NCBI GenBank assembly: GCA_001898035.1
Contig: MKRX01000002.1
Location: 283,964 to 347,963, forward strand
Origin: Armatimonadetes bacterium 55-13
GTDB lineage: Bacteria; Armatimonadota; Fimbriimonadia; Fimbriimonadales; Fimbriimonadaceae
DNA: 64,000 nt
Reading direction: 5' to 3'
Shown here: piece after piece, positions 8,216-17,301 of the stretch
Numbering within the stretch: position 1 is the first letter of the stretch
Layout of the letters: each line of letters opens with the position of its first letter
Program-made: the position numbers and the translations under genes
The notes under the pieces: generated by a model
The model's database searches: none
What the model saw: only the letters and a program-made list of their open reading frames with translations
What the model was told of the DNA's origin: nothing

Positions 8216-9124
8216 TTAGGCGACCTCTCCCAGTTTCTGCAGTCTTTCTTGGGGATTGAGGATCTCAGTGAGTCGGACGCCGAAGTTATCTTCGATGACG
8301 ACGACTTCTCCCCGGGCAACCAGTCGGCCATTAACCATGACGTCCACAGGTTCACCAGCGGCCTTGTCGATTTCGACGATCGATCCGGTGCCGAGTTCGA
8401 CGACATCTTTGACGAGCATCTTGACCCGTCCGAGTTCCACGCTGATTTCCAGCGGGATATCCATCAGGAGGTCGAGGCCGTTGTTCTCTTCGGGGCCAGC
8501 GGGGCGGGCTCCGCCAAATCCGCCGGAGGCAGCGTTGACCTGTTGGAAAGGCATGGCGTCTGGCTCTTCCATGGTCACGCCGGTCACGAAGTGAGCGGTC
8601 TCTGAATCCATGAGCCAGATGACGGTGCCGTTCAGGTCATCGCCGGTCATGGCGATTTGAGTCCGAAGAATCTCTTCTGACTTTTGCAGGTTTGGTGGGA
8701 AGCTGAAAATCTGGAATCGGATGCTTAGGCCGCTGGCGACGATGGTTTCGTTCTTGATATTGCCGACGGCAAGGCAGATGCCTTGAACGATGCCTTCGAG
8801 GCTGTTTCGAAGTTCGGCGACCAGGTTCTCATCGATCTCTTGAACGGGCTCAGGAAGAACCAGGTTGGCGAGATCGGTTACCGTCTCCTGCGGGAGCAGC
8901 ACGACTTGGGAGTTCTCCGGCATGTTGGCGAAGGAGAACTGGACGACCATCATCGGTGCGCCGAATTCGGCGTAGAGATCACTTGTCTTCGCGCCCACAG
9001 TGAGGGGAGAAGAGAAGTTGATCGCCTGGCCGCAGGCCTCGCTGACCGACATGGAGGCGGTCTGCCAGATCTGGTTCTGGCTGCTCGCCAGTTTGTTGGT
9101 GACTTCGACAGGAATGTTCGACAT
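8216..9124 (-). CDS. fliY: Flagellar C-ring protein FliY/FliN with CheC-like N-terminus
   Basis: 302 residues, much longer than a plain FliN (about 140). The C-terminal third is the FliN/SpoA domain (MDIPLEISVELGRVKMLVKDV ... ARGEVVVIEDNFGVRLTEI), part of the rotor switch. The N-terminal part resembles CheC/FliY: a LVAELRNSLEGIVQGICLAVGN segment aligns with the CheC phosphatase helix, but the Asn of the E...N pair appears to be Gln, so CheY-P hydrolysis is doubtful. A Gly/Pro linker (about residues 200-215) joins the domains. It lies just after fliM, as expected for C-ring genes. Confidence 0.9.
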   Translation of the reverse strand: MSNIPVEVTNKLASSQNQIWQTASMSVSEACGQAINFSSPLTVGAKTSDLYAEFGAPMMVVQFSFANMPENSQVVLLPQETVTDLANLVLPEPVQEIDENLVAELRNSLEGIVQGICLAVGNIKNETIVASGLSIRFQIFSFPPNLQKSEEILRTQIAMTGDDLNGTVIWLMDSETAHFVTGVTMEEPDAMPFQQVNAASGGFGGARPAGPEENNGLDLLMDIPLEISVELGRVKMLVKDVVELGTGSIVEIDKAAGEPVDVMVNGRLVARGEVVVIEDNFGVRLTEILNPQERLQKLGEVA

Positions 9125-9129
9125 ATGTG

Positions 9130-10170
9130 CTACTCGGTGATGGCGTCGGTGACGGAAAAGACGAGCTTCTTACCCTGAAGCGCGGGCTTGCCTACGAACT
9201 TGGGAACTTGGCTCACGAGGAGGCGAAGGTCCTGTTCGGTCTTCTGATCCAAGCGAACGACGTCGCCAGGGCGCAGGGCAAGGAAATCTCGAATGTTGAT
9301 GCGGGTCCCGCCGAGGCGTACGGAGCAATCCACGGTCGAGTTGTTGACCTGGTAGGAGAGCATTCGTCGGCTGGCGGCGCTGTGGCGTCGGTTCGAGCCA
9401 GCGAACCACTTTTGGGCGCTGAGCTTGGTAGTAATGGGTTTGAGGACGAGATAAGGAATGCAGAGGCTCATAGCGCTCCGCTGATTTCCGATCTTAACCT
9501 CGAAGAGGATGGTGACAACGATATCGTTGGGCGGGGCGATTTGAACGAATTGGGAGCTCGTTTCCATGCCTTCAATGCCGGGATTGACGATGACGACGCC
9601 TTCCCAGGCACTCTTAAGAGCCAGGAACATTCGCTCGATAATCTGCTTGATTAGGGGGCGTTCGATGTCAGTGAGAACGTTTCGGGCGATGCCTTTACCG
9701 GGGCCGCCGAGCATTCGGTCGATCATGCTAAAGACGAGGCCGAATTCGATCTCCAATACCGCTTGTCCCGTTAGCGGGGGCAGAGACATGATGGTGAAGA
9801 CTGACTGGTTAATGCTTCTCAGATACTCTTCGTAGGGGACTTGCTCCAGTGAGATCAGATCAATGTTCACTTGGGAGCGGAGGTAAGCGGAGAGTCCCGA
9901 ACCAGCCAGGCGCGCAAAGGTTTCGTGAAGCATCTGGAGGGTTCGAAGTTGGTCCTTGCTAAATTTGTCCGGGCGACGGAAGTCGTAGACTTCGTAAGCG
10001 ACGGCGGCTTTCGATCCTGGGCGCGTGGCGGGGGCAAACGAGCCTAGGGGGGCGGAGGCCGCAGGGCGGGGTGCGGCGGCCATGGACCCAGCGCCGCCTC
10101 CACCGTCACTTTCTGGAGTGAGCGAGTTGAGTAGCGCTTCGATTTCGGATTGAGACAGGATCTCGGACAA
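9130..10170 (-). CDS. fliM: Flagellar motor switch protein FliM
   Basis: 346 residues. The N-terminal peptide LSQSEIEALL is the CheY-P binding motif; a Gly/Ala/Pro linker follows (about 20-55), then the middle domain (DFRRPDKFSKDQLRTLQMLHETFAR at about 63-87) and the C-terminal SpoA domain. The start codon is TTG 10170 with a weak AGGT upstream; no ATG upstream is better. FliM heads the fliM-fliY-fliO-P-Q-R-flhB-mcsB run and probably lies just after its promoter. Confidence 0.97.
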   Translation of the reverse strand: MSEILSQSEIEALLNSLTPESDGGGGAGSMAAAPRPAASAPLGSFAPATRPGSKAAVAYEVYDFRRPDKFSKDQLRTLQMLHETFARLAGSGLSAYLRSQVNIDLISLEQVPYEEYLRSINQSVFTIMSLPPLTGQAVLEIEFGLVFSMIDRMLGGPGKGIARNVLTDIERPLIKQIIERMFLALKSAWEGVVIVNPGIEGMETSSQFVQIAPPNDIVVTILFEVKIGNQRSAMSLCIPYLVLKPITTKLSAQKWFAGSNRRHSAASRRMLSYQVNNSTVDCSVRLGGTRINIRDFLALRPGDVVRLDQKTEQDLRLLVSQVPKFVGKPALQGKKLVFSVTDAITE

Positions 10171-10696
10171 CTTCTTGACCTACCTGATAACCTTGCGGGG
10201 GCGGTTCTTGCGATCCGCTTTCCGGGCCATCAGTATCATGTATCGGTGATTACCGGGGTTTCTTTAGCCTTGTCCCTTCAAAAACTTAAAGTTAATTGTC
10301 AGGCTTGGCGAGGGCCGTCTTCGACGTCTGACGACAAGAATTGTTCCAGCGAAGAAGTCGCTTCATGTAGTCTGAAATCAACATAATTCAGTTAGTTTTT
10401 AACTAATTCGAACGAAATGGCATTTTCAGACCGTTTAAAGGGTGTCCTTGGAAGGACAATTATGGACTGAGCCGCAACGAGAGACCGTTTTGACGGTCCA
10501 AAGAAGGTTCATGACACCGGCGATGGGGGGCGGGGCCGGATCGCGCGGGCGCCCGCGCGCTCACTTCTTCACTGCACCGACCCTCATCCCAGTATTTTTA
10601 ACGGGGATGTGGTGCAGATATGGATTCAATAACCAAGAATTATTTAGCAGAGCCCTTGGGCGTCGTGGCGTTCGTGGCTCAGGCTAAGTAAATCGT
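10171..10696. other. Divergent intergenic region between fliM and a glycosyltransferase gene
   Basis: 526 bases with no credible gene. It must hold the promoter of the fliM operon (minus) and of the plus-strand gene at 10697. An AT-rich patch (10380-10420) and a GC-rich palindrome (GCGCGGGCGCCCGCGCGC near 10543-10560) are visible. A candidate structured element occupies 10441-10518. Confidence 0.6.
10441..10518 (+). ncRNA. Candidate structured RNA or conserved intergenic element, copy 1
   Basis: GGTGTC (10441-10446) can pair with GACACC (10513-10518), enclosing a perfect hairpin GACCGT-TTTG-ACGGTC (10483-10498). A 35-base part (10442-10475) is nearly identical to 60648-60677, with GTGTCYTTGGAAGG and GGACTGAGCCGC conserved and only the spacer changed. 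Both copies lie in divergent intergenic regions. The strand is a guess based on the downstream gene. Function unknown. Confidence 0.45.
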
Positions 10697-11812
10697 TTGA
10701 AACTGAAAGTTCTGTTTGCGTATGGCGATCTAGCGGAACGGGCCAGTGTCGAATTCTTCGCGCGAGATTTGTGCATCGAACTGATTCGAAACGGGCACGA
10801 GGTCGTCATTCTTTCGTCTCATCCCGGTGCGATCCTTCCCGAGTTGGAAGGTATCGGTGTTCGCTTGGTGGCACATATCGACGAAGTCGGATCTGCTCCC
10901 GACGTCATTCAAACGAGTCGTCGCTATGACGCCATTTTGACGTCCCTGCGGTTTCCCCAAACTCCACTTGTTTGGTTCCTTCATGGGGGGGCGCCTTGGA
11001 TAGAGAGTCCACCTCGTCTGCCTTCCGTTCGCCAGCACGTGGTCTGCGACTATGCCTGGCAAGAGCCGGTGGCGCGCGACTTGGGCGCGGACGAGAACGA
11101 TGTGGTGGTCTTGCCTCTGTTCTTCGATCCCGAGCGGTGCGCGTCTCGTTTACCGCTCCCTGAAAAGCCAGAGCGCGCGGTCCTGATCGACGGAAACCGC
11201 CAAGGCACTCATATCCCATTTGTCCGCGAGGCTTGTCGACGGCATGGCGTCGATCTTGATGTGTTTGAGGAGCATTCGGACACGGTGTCTTACCGAATCC
11301 CCGATATTGTTTCCAAGTATGACTTGGTGTTTGCGCGTGGACAAGTTGCTCTTGAAGCGATTGCGGTTGGTTGTGCGGTTGTGCCCTGCGATGAAGCGGG
11401 GTGTGGTGAACTGGTGACCAAGAGCAACGTTCTTGAAATGTGGACTTCTGGATTTGGGCGCAGGATTATGACCGAGCCCTTGATGCCGCGCACCTTGGAG
11501 AGAATACTGAGCACCTACGACGCCAAGGCAATCGAGGCGTGCTCACAGTTTGTGCAGGCCTATTGTTCGACGGAAGCAGTTACCCCACAGGTGACGGATC
11601 TGTATGAAAACGTGATCACGTCAGTACGGGAGCATCCGAACGACACGGCGGCGTTGTGCATTGCCGCGGCGAAGGAACTGGCGAGCATCGGGGAATATGG
11701 CGATTCGATCCGTCCCTCAACGCTTCGAGATGAGGACCGCGCCGGAGGTCTTAAGACCGTGGGACAGAAGTTCAAGAGTCTGTTTAAGGGCTCAACCGCT
11801 TCAAAAGAGTAA
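10697..11812 (+). CDS. Glycosyltransferase-like protein, GT-B fold (family 4 type)
   Basis: 371 residues. It opens with a Rossmann-like VLFAYGDLAERASVEFFARDL and has, near residue 220, ALEAIAVGCAVVPCDEAGCGELV, matching the donor-site segment of GT4-type enzymes (EAMACGTPVV). It therefore probably transfers a sugar from a nucleotide donor; acceptor unknown. The start is TTG 10697 with a weak upstream site. Its end overlaps the tail of mutY by 12 bases. Function in flagellin or surface glycan modification is possible from location only. Confidence 0.65.
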   Translation: MKLKVLFAYGDLAERASVEFFARDLCIELIRNGHEVVILSSHPGAILPELEGIGVRLVAHIDEVGSAPDVIQTSRRYDAILTSLRFPQTPLVWFLHGGAPWIESPPRLPSVRQHVVCDYAWQEPVARDLGADENDVVVLPLFFDPERCASRLPLPEKPERAVLIDGNRQGTHIPFVREACRRHGVDLDVFEEHSDTVSYRIPDIVSKYDLVFARGQVALEAIAVGCAVVPCDEAGCGELVTKSNVLEMWTSGFGRRIMTEPLMPRTLERILSTYDAKAIEACSQFVQAYCSTEAVTPQVTDLYENVITSVREHPNDTAALCIAAAKELASIGEYGDSIRPSTLRDEDRAGGLKTVGQKFKSLFKGSTASKE

Positions 11813-12829
11813 AGGCTGCTCTGCCCTTATGTGAGCCAACGCGAGGCGAAGTACTTTTCTCTGGGGCGCTGGAAGAGCAACGCTTTCCAGTTCGGACAGT
11901 GTAAGCCACCGAAGTTCGGGCAGTTGATTAGTTAGATAGGCTAACGAAATAACTAACTTTATTTTATGCTTGGTGACCATGTGCTTAATGACCCCGACCT
12001 CGTGGATTTCGGCGGACTGGAGCCAGTGCGGTTGGGGGCAAGAGTTGGTAACGCGTGGGAACTCCCACATGCCAGCCCACCACTCCCCAGTGGTGATTTG
12101 GCGAATACCAAAACGGTCGTTATGGATGGGAACCCAGCAGAGGTGGGTAAGTTCTACGGCCTGTTCTTTCTTGCCGCCGATGGGAAGCTCATTTTGAACG
12201 CCTTGCCGATGGGCTTCGCACTTCTTGATGAGGGGGCACGCACCGCAGAGGGGGGCTCCCGGTTTGCACACCGTGGCGCCAAGCTCCATGAGGGCCTGGT
12301 TCCAATCGCCGGGGCGTTTGTGCGGTGTCACGCCCTCTGCCCATGTCCAGGCGGATTTTTTGAGCTGAGGACCGGAATCGCGGCAAGCGGTCAATCGGGA
12401 AAACACCCGTTCTACGTTGCCATCGACCAAGGGAGTGGGTTGATTGAAAGCGATCGAGGTGATGGCTCCGGCGGTGTAGGGACCGACGCCGGGAACTTTG
12501 CGCCATTCTTCGGCGGACTGGGGCCAATCGTTCTTCTCGGCGACAAAGCGCGCGCCTTCGAGAAGGAGGCGACAGCGGCGATAGTAGCCGAGACCTTGCC
12601 ATTGGGCAAGTACATCTTGATCGTCAGCTTCGGCGAGGGCTTGGACGGTGGGGAAGCGAGCGAGCCAGCGATGATAGTAGGGAATCACGGTGGCGACCTG
12701 CGTTTGCTGGAGCATGATCTCGCTAACCCAGATCGCATAAGGATCGTGGGTGTGTCGCCAAGGAAGGTCGCGCTTTTCGTCGTCATACCATGCGAGAAGC
12801 GCACGGTGCATTTCCTTTACATCGTCCAT
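11801..12829 (-). CDS. mutY: A/G-specific adenine glycosylase MutY
   Basis: 342 residues. Catalytic Glu in SEIMLQQTQV, the helix-hairpin-helix VPGVGPYTAGAI, and the 4Fe-4S ligands C-x6-C-x2-C-x5-C in CKPGAPLCGACPLIKKC all present, and a Nudix-like C-terminal domain recognising 8-oxoG follows. The enzyme removes adenine misincorporated opposite 8-oxoguanine. ATG 12829 is chosen; a TTG upstream and ATG 12811 are alternatives. It converges with the glycosyltransferase gene. Confidence 0.96.
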   Translation of the reverse strand: MDDVKEMHRALLAWYDDEKRDLPWRHTHDPYAIWVSEIMLQQTQVATVIPYYHRWLARFPTVQALAEADDQDVLAQWQGLGYYRRCRLLLEGARFVAEKNDWPQSAEEWRKVPGVGPYTAGAITSIAFNQPTPLVDGNVERVFSRLTACRDSGPQLKKSAWTWAEGVTPHKRPGDWNQALMELGATVCKPGAPLCGACPLIKKCEAHRQGVQNELPIGGKKEQAVELTHLCWVPIHNDRFGIRQITTGEWWAGMWEFPRVTNSCPQPHWLQSAEIHEVGVIKHMVTKHKIKLVISLAYLTNQLPELRWLTLSELESVALPAPQRKVLRLALAHIRAEQPLLF

Positions 12830-12909
12830 GAAACAAAACAAGAGGACGAGTCCGAAGACCCGTCCTGCTAGTGGAGGCAGGCTGTGAGGAGCCTTGCCTC
12901 ACTTGAATT

Positions 12910-13620
12910 CTACGCCAATCCGAGACTCTCGAGTCCTAACGATTCCAGAGCCTTCTCCGGATCTTCACATTGAGTAAGGGTGCGACCGATGACGAGATAG
13001 TTCGCGCCATCCATCAGGACTTGGCTGGCTTCGCCGGTTCGTTTTTGATCGTGAAGTTCGGCATTGGGGAGTCGGATGCCTGGCGTAACGATGACGCCGT
13101 GCTGTCCGATGGCTTTTCGGATGGCCTTCACCTCGTGGGGTGAGCAGACCACACCATCAAGATCGACGTTCATGGCGAGTTCGGAGAGATAGACCATGTG
13201 TTCTTCGATCGTCCGGTTTACGCCGAGGTGATCGGTGAGGACGTGCTGATCGAGAGAGGTGAGAACAGAGACGCCAACGAGGAGTGGCCCGTTGCCTTCT
13301 GTCCAGGCTCTTGCTTCAGCGACGGAGGCGGCAAGCATGGCAGGCCCTCCCGCGATGTGAAGCGTGATCATCCAGACTCCTCGTCGTGCAGCTTCGCCTA
13401 CGGCGAGGGCAACCGAGTTTGGGATGTCGTGGAACTTAAGGTCGAGAAAGATCCGGTTTGCGCCGGCATCTTGGAGTCGATCGATGACGTCAAGACCGTG
13501 AGGCAGCGTTAGCCCGTGACCGATCTTGAAAGCGCCAACGTAGGGCGAAAGCCGCTTGGTCATACGGATCGCTTCGTCCAGGTCGTGCGTGTCGAGCGCG
13601 CAGATAACTTTTCGGTTCAC
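12910..13620 (-). CDS. pyrF: Orotidine 5'-phosphate decarboxylase
   Basis: 236 residues, the normal length. VICALDTHDLDEA near the N-terminus, the catalytic DLKFHDIPNSV (Asp-Lys-...-Asp) around residue 60, and the phosphate-binding TPGIRLP and VIGRTLT segments define PyrF, the last step of UMP synthesis in the cytoplasm. Start is GTG 13620. It lies between the two flagellar blocks with no other pyr genes nearby. A partial GAGGC.../GCCTC hairpin around 12874-12900 lies after its stop. Confidence 0.97.
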   Translation of the reverse strand: MNRKVICALDTHDLDEAIRMTKRLSPYVGAFKIGHGLTLPHGLDVIDRLQDAGANRIFLDLKFHDIPNSVALAVGEAARRGVWMITLHIAGGPAMLAASVAEARAWTEGNGPLLVGVSVLTSLDQHVLTDHLGVNRTIEEHMVYLSELAMNVDLDGVVCSPHEVKAIRKAIGQHGVIVTPGIRLPNAELHDQKRTGEASQVLMDGANYLVIGRTLTQCEDPEKALESLGLESLGLA

Positions 13621-13721
13621 GTGTTTTTAACCCCGCAAGTAGATACGATTATTGTCCCCTTTTCCAGCGCCCAAAAACCGAAATTAATTTGAAAATTAAG
13701 TGTTCAGCGAACTTTTTGCAA

Positions 13722-14258
13722 TTACGAACCCGTCTCGCGCGGAACGATTGAGGCTTGTTTTTGGAGTTCGCGACTTAATTTAGACGCGCGTTTGGGATCG
13801 AGGCTACTCAGAAATTCTGCTACTTTTGCGGTGTCCATTCGCACCAGTATGCCTGCGAGGTCCTTTTCGTTCCAGTCCTTGGTGATACCGGAAAGGGTTG
13901 TGGGTTCCATTTCGTTCCAGAGCTTTGCGAGCTTCTTTTGACCGACCTCGGGCTTGTTTTCGAAGGCGTCGACCACAACTTTGGGAGGGGTCTTCTTGTC
14001 ATCCTTCTTGGGGGTTTCTTTCTTCGGCGGTTCATTTTTGGCGACGGCAGTTGATTTGCCGTCTTTAGCGCCGGTGGGAGCTTTGCCGTCCTTGTCTGCG
14101 GTGTAAAGACTGTTTGCCTTATCCGCAGCATAGAGATCGTTCGCCTTTTGCTTGGGACCCAAATTAACACCCGGGATTTTCACCTTTCCGGTAAAGACTA
14201 AGAAGCCGCCGACGCCAAGAAGGACTAAGGGAAGAAGGAAAATGATTGCCTTTTTCAC
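13722..14258 (-). CDS. MotE/YlxF-like flagellar protein with MgtE-N-type domain
   Basis: 178 residues: one N-terminal membrane helix (AIIFLLPLVLLGVGGFLVF), a Lys/Pro/Thr-rich linker (about 35-95), then a helical domain (LAKLWNEMEPTTLSGITKDW ... LSSLDPKRASKLSREL) resembling the MgtE N-terminal fold seen in YlxF/MotE, a chaperone of the stator protein MotC/MotB. Its place after fliJ matches the Bacillus fla/che order. Start is GTG 14258, overlapping the slt stop as GTGA. It is the last gene of the block. Confidence 0.75.
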   Translation of the reverse strand: MKKAIIFLLPLVLLGVGGFLVFTGKVKIPGVNLGPKQKANDLYAADKANSLYTADKDGKAPTGAKDGKSTAVAKNEPPKKETPKKDDKKTPPKVVVDAFENKPEVGQKKLAKLWNEMEPTTLSGITKDWNEKDLAGILVRMDTAKVAEFLSSLDPKRASKLSRELQKQASIVPRETGS

Positions 14259-14869
14259 GGCCTAACCCCTCGATAGCGCTCAAGAATTCGGCGCACGTAG
14301 TTCTTGGTTTCTTCGTAGTTCGGTACGCCTCCCGCCTTTTCAACGGCGCCGGGGCCAGCATTGTAAGCGGCAAGGGCCTTTTCCAAGTCGCCGTCGAATC
14401 GAGTAATCATCATGGAGAGATACTTGGCGCCGCCCTGGAGGCTCTGTGCCGGGTCTAAGGGGTTGGTGACTCCCAGACTTCGGGCCGTGTCGGGCATCAA
14501 TTGGGTCAGACCGGCGGCTCGTTTGCTGGAGATTGCGCTGGGATTGTAGTCGCTTTCTGCGGCAACCAGGGCGTCAAGGAGCGCAGGGTCGACATTGTTG
14601 TCGTTTGCCGCTTTATCGATGAGCGCTTTGAGTTGGGCGGGTGCGATGGATGGTTGCACTTGAGCGCCGGAGCCAAACGGATTAAATGGGGCGAACTCAT
14701 TCTTTGTTCCGCCTGGAGAAATCTGACCGGAAAGTCCGCTCTGTCCGTTGGCCGCATTCATCTGCTGTTGAAACGCGGGGGCGAAAGATTCAGGTTCAAG
14801 GCCATTACTGCGCCGAAACTCCGCCAACTTTTCCTGCATGGCCTGCATACCTAGGGGCCTGAGCGTCAT
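14255..14869 (-). CDS. Lytic transglycosylase, SLT domain (flagellar-associated)
   Basis: About 204 residues from ATG 14869, which overlaps the fliJ stop as ATGA. A Gln/Asn/Gly-rich N-terminal half is followed by the SLT domain: catalytic Glu in AAESDYNPSAIS, then GLTQLMPDTARSLGV and LAAYNAGPGAV. It would cleave peptidoglycan to let the rod pass, a job done in other phyla by FlgJ. No signal peptide is visible at this start, which suggests export through the flagellar system or a mis-set start. Confidence 0.9.
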   Translation of the reverse strand: MTLRPLGMQAMQEKLAEFRRSNGLEPESFAPAFQQQMNAANGQSGLSGQISPGGTKNEFAPFNPFGSGAQVQPSIAPAQLKALIDKAANDNNVDPALLDALVAAESDYNPSAISSKRAAGLTQLMPDTARSLGVTNPLDPAQSLQGGAKYLSMMITRFDGDLEKALAAYNAGPGAVEKAGGVPNYEETKNYVRRILERYRGVRP

Positions 14870-15285
14870 GCGGCCCTCCGGGTCACGGACCACTCGTCGA
14901 GTTCTTTCTGTTCCTCCAATCCTTCTTCTTTCCGATACTCCTCGATCGCCTTTTCGTGGAGTTTAACGAGTACCTCGTACTCCTTCTTCGCGTTCTGCCA
15001 GTGTTGGAGGGCTTGGGCCTCCTCCTCTTGAAGGACCGAGATGACGGTGTATTGCGCGCGAACTTCGTCGTCCAGGCGCACCATCATGCCTTCAATCGCT
15101 TGGTGTGCGTCGATCGTGGTGCAAGGTTCGCGAAGCATTTCCAAGCGTCGGCTTTCGATGGAGGAGATGACGGCTTCCGCTTCGAGTCGTTGGGCGCGGG
15201 CGTCAAGGTAAGCATCTTTCGCGAGGGATTCCATGGCTTCGCGGAAATCCATCACCTTTTGGAGTCGGAACTTAAACTTCTTCAT
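14866..15285 (-). CDS. fliJ: Flagellar export protein FliJ
   Basis: 139 residues, almost all helical and charged, predicted coiled coil from end to end; begins KKFKFRLQKVMDFREAMES, the usual FliJ start. It binds in the central pore of the FliI hexamer. Its start lies inside the fliI end (14-base overlap) and its stop overlaps the slt start. Confidence 0.93.
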   Translation of the reverse strand: MKKFKFRLQKVMDFREAMESLAKDAYLDARAQRLEAEAVISSIESRRLEMLREPCTTIDAHQAIEGMMVRLDDEVRAQYTVISVLQEEEAQALQHWQNAKKEYEVLVKLHEKAIEEYRKEEGLEEQKELDEWSVTRRAA

Positions 15286-16594
15286 GGACTAGTGCCTCCA
15301 TTTCAGAGAGAGTCGTGTCGAGCGGAGAACCGTCGGCTTTGTCTTGGCGGAGAAACTTATTGATGGGGTCCCACTTCTTCAGAGCGCGATCCGCAATGGG
15401 CTTGGAACCTTCTTTGTAAGCGCCAATGCTGACCAGATCCTCAATATCCGAATAGGCGGCCATGAGCTCTCGGATCTCTCGTGCCTGTTGCACCTGATCC
15501 GGGGTCACGACAAAAGGCATGGTTCGGCTCAGGCTTTGAAGCACGTCGATCGGCGGATAGTGACCTCGACCGGTCAGACGACGGGAGAGAACGACGTGTC
15601 CGTCCAGGATGGATCGGGCGGCGTCGGCGATCGGTTCGTTCGTGTCGTCGCCGTCGACGAGGACGGTGTAGAGGGCAGTGATGGCGCCTTTAGCGCCGTT
15701 GCCGGCTCTTTCCATCAGTTTGGGAAGGAGGGCGAAAACGCTGGGGGTGTAGCCCTTGGTGCTGGGCGGTTCGCCTACAGCAAGTCCGACTTCTCGCTGG
15801 GCCATGGCGAATCGAGTCACGGAGTCCATCATCAGGAGGACGCTTTTGCCCTGATCGCGATAGTATTCGGCGATGGCAGTGGCGGTGAGGGCGGCCTTTA
15901 TGCGGACCATGGCGGGCTGCTCTGAAGTGGCGCAGACGATGACGCTCTTTCGGAGTCCTTCCTCGCCCAAATCGTGCTCGATGAATTCTTTAACTTCTCG
16001 CCCGCGCTCTCCGACGAGAGCGATGACGTTGACGTCGGCCTCGCAGTTTCGAGCGATCATCCCGAGCAGTGTGCTCTTACCGACGCCAGAACCGGCGAAG
16101 ATGCCCATGCGCTGGCCTTGACCAAGCGTCAACATGCCATCGATGGCGCGCACGCCGGTGGCCAACGGCTGGGTGATCATCTGGCGCTCAAGGGGATTGG
16201 GCGGAAGGGCGATGACGGGATAGCGTTTGTTGCACCGAAGCGGTCCCAGACCATCCATGGGTTCGCCGAGGCCGTCCAGGGCGCGACCGAGGAGTTCGGG
16301 GCCTACGGGGACGCGGAGGCAATGACCAGTGGCTTCAACCAAGCATCCCGCTCGGACGCCAGAGAGTTCGCCGAGAGGCATTAGGAGGACGCGATCACCT
16401 CGAAAGCCCACGACTTCCGATTGAACCACGCCATCGTTTTCGGTGTGGATCAGGCAGATGTCACCTACCCGGGCATTGGGGCCGTTGGACTCGATAACGA
16501 GTCCTACGACCTCGGCGACGCGACCGGTCACTTTGATCCAGTTGGTTCGTTCCAGAGCGGCTTTGACGGAGGCGAATTCGGGGGCGGTCGTCAC
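15272..16594 (-). CDS. fliI: Flagellar export ATPase FliI
   Basis: 440 residues. Walker A GSGVGKST at about 168-175, then GERGREVKEFIEHDLG (typical of FliI/YscN), Walker B LLMMDSVTRFAMAQRE, and the DVLQSLSRTM region. It is the soluble ATPase energising type III export. The GTG start at 16594 overlaps the fliH stop (GTGA). Homologous to F1-beta, but the FliI-type GRGHYPPIDVL segment and context settle the call. Confidence 0.98.
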   Translation of the reverse strand: MTTAPEFASVKAALERTNWIKVTGRVAEVVGLVIESNGPNARVGDICLIHTENDGVVQSEVVGFRGDRVLLMPLGELSGVRAGCLVEATGHCLRVPVGPELLGRALDGLGEPMDGLGPLRCNKRYPVIALPPNPLERQMITQPLATGVRAIDGMLTLGQGQRMGIFAGSGVGKSTLLGMIARNCEADVNVIALVGERGREVKEFIEHDLGEEGLRKSVIVCATSEQPAMVRIKAALTATAIAEYYRDQGKSVLLMMDSVTRFAMAQREVGLAVGEPPSTKGYTPSVFALLPKLMERAGNGAKGAITALYTVLVDGDDTNEPIADAARSILDGHVVLSRRLTGRGHYPPIDVLQSLSRTMPFVVTPDQVQQAREIRELMAAYSDIEDLVSIGAYKEGSKPIADRALKKWDPINKFLRQDKADGSPLDTTLSEMEALVHEEV

Positions 16595-17301
16595 GCGGCG
16601 TCTCCCAGTTCTTCTCGGAATTGATTCAGCTTGCCTTCGATGGTGGCGTCAATGATGCCGCCGTCCGTTTCGATCACACAACCGCCCGCAATGGCTTCGT
16701 CTTCCACGAGTTCGAGCTTTCGGATCGATTTAGCCGCGGCGATGATCGCAGCTTTGTTTTCGTTCAGGATCTCGGAGTCGAGAGGATTGATTCTAATTCG
16801 GGCGAATTCAGAATGGGTCGCCTCGGCGATGGCATGCTTGACGATGGCGAGGATCGATTCCCGGCTTGTGCCAAGCTCGGTCTGGAGAACTTGCTCGGCG
16901 ATGTGGCTGACGATCGCGGTGAGATCGGTTTCCGCGCTACGGGTCCAGTTTTCGAGCGCATCGAAGACACTCTGAACGGTGCCTTGGAGGTCGGCGGCGA
17001 AGCGGTCGAGCATTGCGCGGGAGATTTCGTCGGCTTCGGCTTTAGCTTTTGCATAGGCGTCTGCGTATGCCTGATCGTAGCCTTCCGCGGTTCCGGCTTC
17101 TACTCCTCGGGAATAGCCTTCGTCGTACGCCTCGTTCATGATGGTCTGGCGGAGTTGCTCCAATTGATTCGCGGTACGGCCACCTCGACCTTCTCGACTG
17201 ACCGCCGCCTGAATAGCGGAAGGGACCACGGTGGGAAGCATCGTTGCAAACGCTTGCACTTTCGGCGCGGAGGCGGCCTTGAGGATGGACGGGTTAGACA
17301 A
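16591..17301 (-). CDS. fliH: Flagellar assembly protein FliH
   Basis: 236 residues, with an Ala/Gly-rich N-terminal region containing EGRGGRTAN, a long helix (about 40-100) and the FliH/V-ATPase E-like C-terminal domain (LTAIVSHIAEQVLQTELG ... GGCVIETDGGIIDATIE). It regulates FliI and docks it at the C ring. Start TTG 17301 lies in the fliG end (8-base overlap). Confidence 0.92.
   Translation of the reverse strand: MSNPSILKAASAPKVQAFATMLPTVVPSAIQAAVSREGRGGRTANQLEQLRQTIMNEAYDEGYSRGVEAGTAEGYDQAYADAYAKAKAEADEISRAMLDRFAADLQGTVQSVFDALENWTRSAETDLTAIVSHIAEQVLQTELGTSRESILAIVKHAIAEATHSEFARIRINPLDSEILNENKAAIIAAAKSIRKLELVEDEAIAGGCVIETDGGIIDATIEGKLNQFREELGDAA

Noticed and set aside
10441-10518. A NiCo (czcD) riboswitch
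   Set aside because: Only the word GGACTGAGC is shared; the AGCAGG loops and the four-way junction pattern are not visible, and neighbouring genes are not metal transporters.
11966-12871. A 301-residue plus-strand gene opposite mutY
   Set aside because: It lies entirely opposite mutY, which has intact catalytic and Fe-S motifs.
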